The notes under the pieces: model-generated
Told to the model about the DNA's origin: nothing
Seen by the model: only the letters and a program-made list of their open reading frames with translations
Database searches by the model: none
Translations under genes and position numbers: made by a program
In this document: one piece after another, positions 1 through 6,173 of the stretch
Numbering within the stretch: position 1 is the stretch's first letter
How the letters are laid out: every line of letters starts with the position of its first letter
From: SIG440 sp045596485
Lineage (GTDB): Bacteria; Bacillota; Clostridia; Monoglobales; Monoglobaceae
Direction of reading: 5' to 3'
Length of the DNA stretch: 6,245 bases
NCBI GenBank assembly: GCA_045596485.1
Contig: JAZOCL010000066.1
Span: 1-6,245 of the forward strand

Positions 1-1210
1 TCAAGATGCTTTGTTCATTCTCGGCTTTAATTTGTTTTTCGATATTTTTAAGTTCATTCCTTGTGTCCTTTATTGCAGCACCAAGTGCTTCGTCTTCGCC
101 TTCAGCAAAAATCAGGTACAATTTTTTCAGTTTTTCGCTAACTTTTCTTTTTCTTTTCTCAAGAACTTCAAGGATAGAGGCTGAGGTTGTTTTTATCGAG
201 CTCTTTTTACCTTTCTTTACCCCGATTGAAAATAAATCCTCTTTAACAATTTCTTCTAGTTCTGCCGCCCATACGCCTTCATTTGTGCACTTAGGATTTT
301 TCACCATATGAGGTTTGCTTTTATCTCTTGAATAACACACAATTTTGTAGCCTGCGTTTCCCCAGCGATGATACCGCATTTTTGCACCGCAGCAGCTGCA
401 GCGAACAAGTCCTGTCAAAAGATTTGCACCCTCAACATACTTTTTTCCCGAGCGCTCCATCTTCATATGCATTGCCTTTTCATACGTTTCCAACGAAATA
501 ATGGGTTCGTGTCTTCCCTTGAACTCCTCGCCGTTATAGCAGATATAGCCTGCATAGGTCTTTCGGTTCAAAATCTGACGTGCATGCTTTTCGTAGCTTA
601 GTCCCAGCATACGTGCAATGGAATTTGTTGAATAACCGCCAAGGTAAAGCTCAAAAACTTTTTTTACCGTTTCGGCGTCGCCGTTGGGAACAAGGACGCC
701 TTTTTCAGCATTGTAGTCATATCCGAAGGGCACCCTTCCGCCGCCCATCCAATACCCCTCCTTGATTCGCTCCTTCATTCCCATACTTGTTCTTTCACGG
801 ATATTTTCGCGTTCAAGCTGTGCAAATGCCGACAAAATTCCCAGCATCAGTCTTCCCAAAGGCGTTGAGGTGTCCATACTCTCATTAAGAGAAATAAAAT
901 CAACACCATTGGGATTGAACACATCCTCAATTAGATACAGGGTATCCTTCTGACTTCTCGAAAGTCTGTCAAGCTTGTAAACAATAACACAGCTAACCTT
1001 TCCGCCTTTTATGTCATCAATCAGGCGCTTCAGCTCTGGACGGTCAATATTGCTGCCGCTGAAGCCTCCGTCAATATAGTATTCATACTTTTTTATCGAC
1101 TTCGAAACACAATAGGCTGTGAGCATTTCCTTCTGAGCATCAATGGAATATCCCTCTTCACGCTGCGCATCGGTTGAAACTCTGATATAAATCGCTGCAT
1201 ACTTATCCAT
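1..1210 (-). CDS. Large serine recombinase, 3' end cut off by window edge
   Basis: This is a site-specific DNA recombinase of the large serine (resolvase/invertase) family, which cuts and rejoins DNA through a 5'-phosphoserine link to integrate or excise mobile elements. The visible 403 codons are open and run off at base 1. The N-terminal catalytic domain (about residues 4-150) has YIRVSTD with nucleophile Ser12 and Arg10, the YKLDRLSRS motif (79-87), and the helix E motif QLERENIRER (131-140). The 'recombinase' DNA-binding domain follows (about 155-260, starting GGGRVPFGYDY). A zinc ribbon has Cys271, Cys274, Cys292 and Cys308. A Lys/Glu-rich probable coiled coil runs from about 345 to the edge. 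Family members are usually 450-550 residues, so roughly 50-150 residues are missing. The ATG at 1210 is chosen because it opens the conserved domain at the normal distance; an AAGGAG lies 16 bases upstream, which is long, so coupling to the overlapping small gene is likely. It is probably the integrase of an element extending below base 1. Confidence 0.95.
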   Translation of the reverse strand, partial: MDKYAAIYIRVSTDAQREEGYSIDAQKEMLTAYCVSKSIKKYEYYIDGGFSGSNIDRPELKRLIDDIKGGKVSCVIVYKLDRLSRSQKDTLYLIEDVFNPNGVDFISLNESMDTSTPLGRLMLGILSAFAQLERENIRERTSMGMKERIKEGYWMGGGRVPFGYDYNAEKGVLVPNGDAETVKKVFELYLGGYSTNSIARMLGLSYEKHARQILNRKTYAGYICYNGEEFKGRHEPIISLETYEKAMHMKMERSGKKYVEGANLLTGLVRCSCCGAKMRYHRWGNAGYKIVCYSRDKSKPHMVKNPKCTNEGVWAAELEEIVKEDLFSIGVKKGKKSSIKTTSASILEVLEKRKRKVSEKLKKLYLIFAEGEDEALGAAIKDTRNELKNIEKQIKAENEQSIL

Positions 1211-1364
1211 CCAAATCAGCTTTGTTCTCCTTATGAGAAGGTTTCCTTCTCATTCTTGCATTTATTCTTTCGATTGTTCCCGTAATAAGCTCGTTCTCAA
1301 CAACAATATTTTCAGAAAAAGCTCCGTGAACCTTCTTTCCGTTTATAAATCTTGTGATTTTCAT
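1203..1364 (-). CDS. Small basic protein of unknown function overlapping the recombinase start
   Basis: I do not recognise this 53-residue protein. It starts MKITRFINGKKVHGAF and ends with a hydrophilic tail containing RMRRKPSHKENK. It has no signal peptide, membrane segment or cysteine. Evidence that it is real: a perfect AGGAGG (1378-1373) lies 8 bases before its ATG, it fills most of the gap between the upstream terminator and the recombinase, and its TAA overlaps the recombinase ATG by 8 bases (ATGGATAA), an arrangement typical of translational coupling. The first half (about 1-30) could fold as a short beta-rich unit, and the Arg/Lys-rich second half could contact nucleic acid; both are guesses. 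It could be a recombinase accessory or directionality factor, or a leader peptide whose translation opens the recombinase start. No family assignment is possible from the sequence alone. Confidence 0.72.
   Translation of the reverse strand: MKITRFINGKKVHGAFSENIVVENELITGTIERINARMRRKPSHKENKADLDG
1233..1253 (-). repeat. Perfect 9-bp inverted repeat just before the recombinase ribosome binding site
   Basis: On the minus strand ATGAGAAGG and CCTTCTCAT are perfectly complementary and separated by AAA. They can form a 9-bp hairpin inside the 3' part of the small gene. The hairpin ends directly against AAGGAG (1232-1227), the only ribosome-binding-like sequence before the recombinase ATG. No T-run follows, so it is not a terminator. 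It could modulate recombinase translation when the small gene is not being translated, be a protein-binding site, or be chance. The pairing is seen directly; the role is inferred. Confidence 0.5.
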
Positions 1365-1372
1365 TGCAAACA

Positions 1373-1378
1373 CCTCCT
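1373..1378 (-). promoter_or_regulatory. Ribosome binding site of the small gene before the recombinase
   Basis: A perfect AGGAGG (followed by TG) sits 8 bases upstream of the ATG at 1364. It is much better placed than the AAGGAG of the recombinase itself (16 bases from its ATG), which suggests that ribosomes load here and reach the recombinase through the overlapping stop and start. Confidence 0.8.
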
Positions 1379-1406
1379 GAAAATATTATTGACCGAAAAT
1401 CTGCAT

Positions 1407-1438
1407 AAAAAAACAGCCTTTCATTTGAAAAGCTGTTT
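1407..1438 (-). terminator. Rho-independent terminator of the metabolic operon
   Basis: Read on the minus strand, AAACAGC (1438-1432) pairs with GCTGTTT (1417-1411). The stem continues inward through a single mismatch and a further 5 possible pairs, TTTCA with TGAAA. The 3' arm runs straight into seven T residues (1413-1407). It begins 5 bases after the TAA of the amidohydrolase gene, the expected position for ending the operon. The plus-strand reading has only a short TTTCT after the stem, so activity in that direction would be weaker. Confidence 0.85.
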
Positions 1439-1443
1439 CTAAC

Positions 1444-2247
1444 TTAAATTCCAAAAAGTTTTTTTGCGTTTTCGCTAAGAATCTGACGGTTCACATCCTC
1501 GCCAAGCTCAAATGAGAAAAAGGTTTCAAGCTCGTTTTTTGCGGACCACATAGGATAGTCTGTTCCAAAAAGAACCCTATCTGTTCCGTAACGTAAAATA
1601 AGCTCTTTAAAGTTGCAATCGTTTTCAAATCCAAAACTGGAAGAACAGTCAACATAAAAGTTCGAAAGTCCTGCATATTTTTCGCAAGCCTCGTTCCACA
1701 CCGACCACCCACCAAAATGTGCACCGATTACCGTAAGCCCCGGATATGCCTTCAAAATCGGCAAAACACGGTTGGGGTTTGAGTTATCATAGCGATAGTC
1801 ACCTGTGTGCATTAGAATGGGTAAATTTTTCTTTTCACAGCATTCATAGATTTTCAGAAGATTACCCGCATCAACCTGAAAGCCCTGAATGTCGGGATGA
1901 AGCTTTATGCCCTTGAGCCCAAGCTCCATAAGATACTCAATATCACCCTCTATATCCTCACTGTCAGGATGCATAGTCCCAAGCCCCGTCAAAAAACCTT
2001 CGCCAGAGGCAACCTCTCCAGCAATAAACTCATTTATGCACTTTACCTGATGAGCCGTGGTTGCAACCGACTGAACGATTGCATGATCAACCCCAACCTC
2101 ACGAAATAATTCGTTCAAGTTCCTTACCGTTCCGTCGCCAAAGGAATTTGCACCGTAAAATTTGTCCGTTGCCGCAACCGCTCTTTGAGCAATCTTTTCA
2201 GGATAGATGTGGCAATGAGCATCAATTACATAATAACCGTTTACCAT
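1444..2247 (-). CDS. Metal-dependent amidohydrolase (amidohydrolase 2 family, TIM barrel)
   Basis: This 267-residue cytoplasmic protein belongs to the amidohydrolase superfamily, COG2159/PF04909 type, whose members hydrolyse, hydrate or decarboxylate small carboxylic acids using a divalent metal. Visible active-site elements in order are the strand-1 HxH (His11 and His13 in VIDAHCHIYPE), GIKLHPD (Lys115, His117), MHTGD (His147), GAHFGG (His177) and the strand-8 Asp230 in FGTDYPMW. All usual metal or catalytic positions are present and the length is normal, so it should be active. It ends in the common NAKKLFGI pattern. Its ATG overlaps the TAA of the upstream fusion gene by one base (TAATG) and no strong ribosome binding site precedes it, so translation is probably coupled to the fusion protein. 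The substrate cannot be read from the sequence; family members include lactonases, aromatic or keto acid decarboxylases and hydratases. Assignment to the family is secure, the reaction is not. Confidence 0.93.
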   Translation of the reverse strand: MVNGYYVIDAHCHIYPEKIAQRAVAATDKFYGANSFGDGTVRNLNELFREVGVDHAIVQSVATTAHQVKCINEFIAGEVASGEGFLTGLGTMHPDSEDIEGDIEYLMELGLKGIKLHPDIQGFQVDAGNLLKIYECCEKKNLPILMHTGDYRYDNSNPNRVLPILKAYPGLTVIGAHFGGWSVWNEACEKYAGLSNFYVDCSSSFGFENDCNFKELILRYGTDRVLFGTDYPMWSAKNELETFFSFELGEDVNRQILSENAKKLFGI

Positions 2248-4775
2248 TATGCTGTCACCACGCTGTCAGCCTTCTGAAGTCCAAGCTTCACAACTGCATC
2301 TTCACGCATTTTATATTTCAGAATTTTGCCTGCTGCATTCATGGGGAACTCCTTCACAAAGTCAATATATCTGGGAACCTTGTGCTTTGCCATATGAGCA
2401 AGAATATATTCCTTCATCTCCTGCTCGGTTACAGACTCTCCGTCCTTCAAAATGATGCAAGCCATAATTTCTTCACCGTACTGCTCATCGGGAACACCGA
2501 TAACCTGAACATCGCTTACTGACGGATGAGTATAGATGAACTCCTCAATTTCTTTGGGGTAAATATTTTCACCACCACGGATAATCATATCCTTGAGACG
2601 GCCTGTAATCTTGTAGTTTCCTTCAGGGGTACGGCAGGCAAGGTCACCTGTATGAAGCCAGCCGTCCTTGTCGATTGCAGCTGCCGTTGCTTTGGGCATT
2701 TTGTAATAGCCCTTCATAATGTTGTATCCACGTGCAACAAATTCGCCTGTAACACCGTCAGGACAGTCTTCACCTGTTTCGGGGTTGACAATCTTACATT
2801 CAATTTCGGGAAGCGCACGTCCCACAGTTGAAACACGAACCTCCAGCGGATCATCTGTGGAGCTCATTGTGCAACCGGGTGATGCTTCGGTCTGACCATA
2901 AACAATTGTGATTTCACGCATATTCATTTTGTTTACAACGTCCTGCATTGCAGATATTGGACAGGGACTTCCTGCCATAATGCCTGTTCGCATATATGAA
3001 AAATCTGTCTTTTCAAAGTCTTCGTGCTCAAGCATTGCAATAAACATTGTGGGAACGCCGTGAAATGCTGTAATATGCTCACGGTCTATGCAGGCAAGTG
3101 AAGGCTTTGGCGAGAAGTACGGCAGCGGGAACAAGGTTGCACCGTGGGTCATTGAGGCGGTCATGGCAAGAACCATACCGAAGCAATGGAACATAGGCAC
3201 CTGAATCATCATTCTGTCCGCTGTTGAAAGGTCCATACGGTCGCCGATGCACTTACCGTTGTTAACAACATTGTAATGGGTCAGCATTACGCCCTTGGGG
3301 AAACCTGTTGTACCTGAAGTATACTGCATATTGCATACGTCATCCTTTTCAACTGCTGCCGCCATGCGGTAAACAGTTTCAACAGGAACCTTTGACGCCA
3401 TTGCAACAGCATCTTCCCATTCAATGCAGCCCTTCTGCTTGAAGCCAACAGTAATAACGTTGCGCAGAAAGGGAAGTCTCTTTGCGTGGAGCTGTTCACC
3501 AGGCTTGAGAGTTTCAAGCTCAGGGCAAAGCTCTGCAATAATCTGCGAATAATTTGAGTCACGGTAGCCGTCAACCATAACAAGAGTATGGGTGTCGGAC
3601 TGCTTAAACAGATATTCTGCTTCGTGAATTTTGTAAGCTGTATTAACCGTAACCAGAACGGCGCCGATTTTTGTTGCCGCCCAAAAGGCTATATACCACT
3701 GGGGTACGTTGGTTGCCCAGACAGCAACGTGGGTTCCTGCCTTTACTCCCATTGCAACAAGGGCACGTGCAAATTCGTCAACATCGTCACGGAATTCGCT
3801 GTAGGTTCTGGTATAGTCAAGGGTTGTATATTTGAAAGCATACTGGTCAGGGAATTCTTCAACCATACGGTCGAGAACCTGCGGGAAGGTGCAGTCAATC
3901 AAAAGTTCCTTTTTCCAGACATACTTTCCTGTATGTGCTTCGTTTGAGTAAAGTGTTGAAACATTCTTTGCAGGGTCGCTGAACTGCTTCATATAGTTTA
4001 CAAACTGCGCAAAGATAATTTCCATATCATCAAGCTCTTCACACCAGTCGGGATGCCATTCAAGAGAAATAAATCCGTCATAGTTAACCGAGCGGAGTGC
4101 TGCCATCATCTCACCGATGGGAAGCTCACCTTCGCCCATAAGACAGAATTCTGTGCCGTTTTCGGTCTTCTGAGCATCCTTGATGTGAACGTGACGAACA
4201 TAAGCACCAAGGTTTGTGATTGTGGTCTCTGCCTGCTCGCCACAAACAAAGTAAGGCGAATACATATCCCATATTGCCGCAAGAGCATCGCTTGCAAAAT
4301 CAATCAGAACCTCACGGAGTGCCGCAGTATCACAAAAAATTCCTGATGTTTCAATCAGAAGCGAAACATTGTTTGCTTCGGCTCTGGGAACAACTTCAGA
4401 AAGAATTTCCTTAACTGCAGCAATTGCATTCTCCTTCTCCACATCCTTGCCGATTGCTTTGATTCTGACGTTGGGAATATGAAGATTTGTTGCAATCTTG
4501 ATGCATTCGTTGATTTCAGCCAAGGCTTCTGCTTTTTTTAAGATGTCAGCACAGTCACAAAGAGTGTCAATGCAAGGGATTGTAAGCTTGAGCTCATAAA
4601 GACGTCTTACCGTTGCAGCTGCTGCATAATTATAAAAAGCCCCGTCTTTTTCGGTAAACAAAGGATTCTGAATGTTGTGAAGCTCAACGCCTTCGAACTT
4701 CATATCTTTTGCTATGTCACAAAAATCTTCAAAGGAACGACCATGCCAGCCTTTTGTTGAAAACGATAATTTCAT
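2247..4775 (-). CDS. Fusion of sugar-phosphate-isomerase-like TIM barrel and AMP-forming acyl-CoA synthetase
   Basis: One uninterrupted 842-residue frame holds two enzymes. Residues 1-265 are a xylose-isomerase-like TIM barrel (PF01261, sugar phosphate isomerase/epimerase or AP endonuclease 2 type). Likely metal-site residues are Glu142 (LLIETSG), Asp170 (IWD), His195/His197 (RHVHIKD) and Glu239 (ISLEWHP), and MGEGELPIGEM (213-223) matches the family. After a linker (about 266-290), residues 290-842 form a complete acyl-CoA synthetase resembling medium-chain ACSF2/YngI-type enzymes. They contain the ATP loop YTSGTTGFPKG (485-495), YGQTE (626-630), GWLHTGD (705-711), the hinge GRLKDMIIRGGENIYPKEIE (725-744) and the adenylation lysine Lys817 in NAAGKILK. 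The synthetase half should activate a carboxylic acid to acyl-AMP and then acyl-CoA; its substrate is unknown. The ATG follows AGGAGG by 8 bases, and the gene lies 3 bases after the LeuA-like gene. No convincing internal start precedes the synthetase, so a single polypeptide is expected. The domain assignments are secure; the joint function is not. Confidence 0.95.
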   Translation of the reverse strand: MKLSFSTKGWHGRSFEDFCDIAKDMKFEGVELHNIQNPLFTEKDGAFYNYAAAATVRRLYELKLTIPCIDTLCDCADILKKAEALAEINECIKIATNLHIPNVRIKAIGKDVEKENAIAAVKEILSEVVPRAEANNVSLLIETSGIFCDTAALREVLIDFASDALAAIWDMYSPYFVCGEQAETTITNLGAYVRHVHIKDAQKTENGTEFCLMGEGELPIGEMMAALRSVNYDGFISLEWHPDWCEELDDMEIIFAQFVNYMKQFSDPAKNVSTLYSNEAHTGKYVWKKELLIDCTFPQVLDRMVEEFPDQYAFKYTTLDYTRTYSEFRDDVDEFARALVAMGVKAGTHVAVWATNVPQWYIAFWAATKIGAVLVTVNTAYKIHEAEYLFKQSDTHTLVMVDGYRDSNYSQIIAELCPELETLKPGEQLHAKRLPFLRNVITVGFKQKGCIEWEDAVAMASKVPVETVYRMAAAVEKDDVCNMQYTSGTTGFPKGVMLTHYNVVNNGKCIGDRMDLSTADRMMIQVPMFHCFGMVLAMTASMTHGATLFPLPYFSPKPSLACIDREHITAFHGVPTMFIAMLEHEDFEKTDFSYMRTGIMAGSPCPISAMQDVVNKMNMREITIVYGQTEASPGCTMSSTDDPLEVRVSTVGRALPEIECKIVNPETGEDCPDGVTGEFVARGYNIMKGYYKMPKATAAAIDKDGWLHTGDLACRTPEGNYKITGRLKDMIIRGGENIYPKEIEEFIYTHPSVSDVQVIGVPDEQYGEEIMACIILKDGESVTEQEMKEYILAHMAKHKVPRYIDFVKEFPMNAAGKILKYKMREDAVVKLGLQKADSVVTA

Positions 4776-4778
4776 TCC

Positions 4779-6173
4779 TTACGCCTCCTCATATACAATC
4801 TTGTTTACTGCACCGAGATACGCTTTTATGCTTGCACCAATGATGTCTGTTGAAATACCGCTGCCCGAATAAAGGCGTCCGCCCTCACGAAGCTTAACAA
4901 TTGCAGAGCCCATAGCTTCACGACCTTCGGTTACTGACTGAATCTGAAAATCATCCAGCTCGTAGTGATTGCCTGTTATCTGTTCAATCGCACGGAAAGC
5001 CGCATCAATGGGACCGTCACCCATAGAAACACCTTCGACCTCACCGGTGTCTGCTTTGAGAAGCTTTATCTGTGCAGATGCTGTGATTATGTTGCCTGTA
5101 TTGATTACATAGCTGATGAGCTTGTATGTAGCAGGAACCTGAAGAGCGACTGCCGCAACAATGGCATCGAGCTCTTTTGCTCCTACCTTCTCTTTCTTTA
5201 CTGCAAGCTTTTTGAATTCTTCAAAAACCTTCTCACAGTCCTCATCGCTCAGGTCATAGCCCAGCTTATGGGTGAGAGCGGTAACTGCCGAAAGGTCATC
5301 GCTCTTGTCAAGATAAATGCCACTGGTCTCCATATGCTCTGCAGTATCAGAAGACATATCAGTATCTGTTTCGCCCAGGATTCTTGAAATCTGGCGTATA
5401 ATGCGGTTAAGCTCTGTATACTTGATTTCGCTTGAAATACCGCAGTTGTTGCCGCAATTTTTGATTGTTTCGGCAAATCTTTCGAGAGATACAGCACCCT
5501 TTGAAACAGCAGTTTTAACTGTGTCTGCGCTGTCACGAACGGTCATAACAGCAGCAGCGTTTGCCATACCGTTTTTGTTTTCACAGGATACGCCCAGCTT
5601 CACCTTTTTGAGCTCGGGGATTTTTGTGCACAAATCATCCACAAAGCCTGCAAACTCATCAGGCATCATTTCACCTGCGGTGTCGCACAGGGTAATCAAG
5701 GTTGCACCCTTTTCCATTGCGGTATTGATTGCGTTAACGAGAACTTTTTCTTCTGCACGGGTTGCATCAAGAGCGCAGAATTCAACATCGTCGCAGGCAG
5801 CTTTTGCCTTTGTAATCATTTCGGCAATAAGCTCAATCATTTTGGGTGGCTTTTTATGACAGGTATATTCCATACCAACAGGAGAAATGGGCAGCTCAAT
5901 ACGAACACGTGGGTTCTTTGCAGCCGACAGAGCCTCAAGGGCATAATCCACGCCCTCTGTGCTCATACCCGCCGCAACAGAAATAATGCTGCTCTCAACA
6001 AATGAAGAAATTGTGCGGACAAGTAGAATATCGCTCTTTTTGTTTTCAATTGAGGGTAGCTCAATTGCGTTAACATTTAGCTTTTCAAGCTGTCTTACGA
6101 TTTCTATTTTTTCTTTGAAGCTCAAAGCTGCATTGCGGCAGAGAGTCATATCCGCTACATTAACATTTTTCAT
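4779..6173 (-). CDS. 2-isopropylmalate synthase-like protein with altered catalytic motifs and a LeuA regulatory domain
   Basis: This 464-residue protein is a clear homologue of 2-isopropylmalate/homocitrate synthases. KEKIEIVRQLEKLNVNAIEL (20-39), VEFCALDATRAEE (130-142) and the CDTAGEMMPDEF region (163-174) match the TIM barrel. The C-terminal part (about 350-464), with GVSMGDGPIDAAFRAIE and SGSGISTDIIGASIKAYL, is the LeuA dimer/allosteric domain (PF08502). Known family members condense acetyl-CoA with a 2-oxo acid and need the strand-1 TLRDGEQ motif and an HxH metal pair. Here strand 1 reads ADMTLCRNAALSF, so the metal-binding Asp is gone and the Arg is replaced or shifted. The usual HCHND is SCENK (196-200), losing both histidines, and the Glu of EFxxEDA is Leu135. 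It is also shorter than the usual 500 or so residues. It is therefore probably not a standard synthase; a regulatory or scaffold role, or altered chemistry, is inferred. AGGAGG stands 9 bases before the ATG. It heads the visible operon, 3 bases before the fusion gene. Confidence 0.9.
   Translation of the reverse strand: MKNVNVADMTLCRNAALSFKEKIEIVRQLEKLNVNAIELPSIENKKSDILLVRTISSFVESSIISVAAGMSTEGVDYALEALSAAKNPRVRIELPISPVGMEYTCHKKPPKMIELIAEMITKAKAACDDVEFCALDATRAEEKVLVNAINTAMEKGATLITLCDTAGEMMPDEFAGFVDDLCTKIPELKKVKLGVSCENKNGMANAAAVMTVRDSADTVKTAVSKGAVSLERFAETIKNCGNNCGISSEIKYTELNRIIRQISRILGETDTDMSSDTAEHMETSGIYLDKSDDLSAVTALTHKLGYDLSDEDCEKVFEEFKKLAVKKEKVGAKELDAIVAAVALQVPATYKLISYVINTGNIITASAQIKLLKADTGEVEGVSMGDGPIDAAFRAIEQITGNHYELDDFQIQSVTEGREAMGSAIVKLREGGRLYSGSGISTDIIGASIKAYLGAVNKIVYEEA
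4784..4789 (-). promoter_or_regulatory. Ribosome binding site of the fusion gene
   Basis: AGGAGG lies within the last codons of the LeuA-like gene (coding ...YEEA), 8 bases before the ATG at 4775. The upstream TAA falls between this site and the ATG, so one ribosome could terminate and restart. It fixes the start of the TIM-barrel half at residue 1 as given. Confidence 0.8.

Noticed and set aside
6..953. Several short plus-strand open frames in the first kilobase.
   Set aside because: The minus strand here is one continuous recombinase frame with catalytic serine, recombinase domain and zinc-ribbon cysteines; the plus-strand frames are its mirror.
1383..1411. A TAATAT (1388-1383) that could be a -10 box for the recombinase module.
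   Set aside because: The matching -35 position is only a T-run from the terminator, and the transcript would start inside or next to the ribosome binding site.
1233..1442. A 69-codon plus-strand open frame over the recombinase upstream region.
   Set aside because: It runs through the terminator hairpin and against the small minus-strand gene, lacks a ribosome binding site, and resembles nothing known to me.
2061..2522. A 153-codon plus-strand open frame across the amidohydrolase/fusion junction.
   Set aside because: It is antisense to two well-supported overlapping genes, its product is rich in His, Leu and Cys with no family resemblance, and it has no ribosome binding site.
3930..4000. Possible separate start for the acyl-CoA synthetase at Met262 of the fusion.
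   Set aside because: No ribosome-binding-like sequence precedes that ATG, and the frame is continuous from the well-placed ATG at 4775.
5317..5859. A 180-codon plus-strand open frame opposite the LeuA-like gene.
   Set aside because: It lies wholly antisense to a gene with clear family motifs, shows only low-complexity Ser/Ala/Ile/Val-rich sequence, and has no ribosome binding site or recognisable domain.
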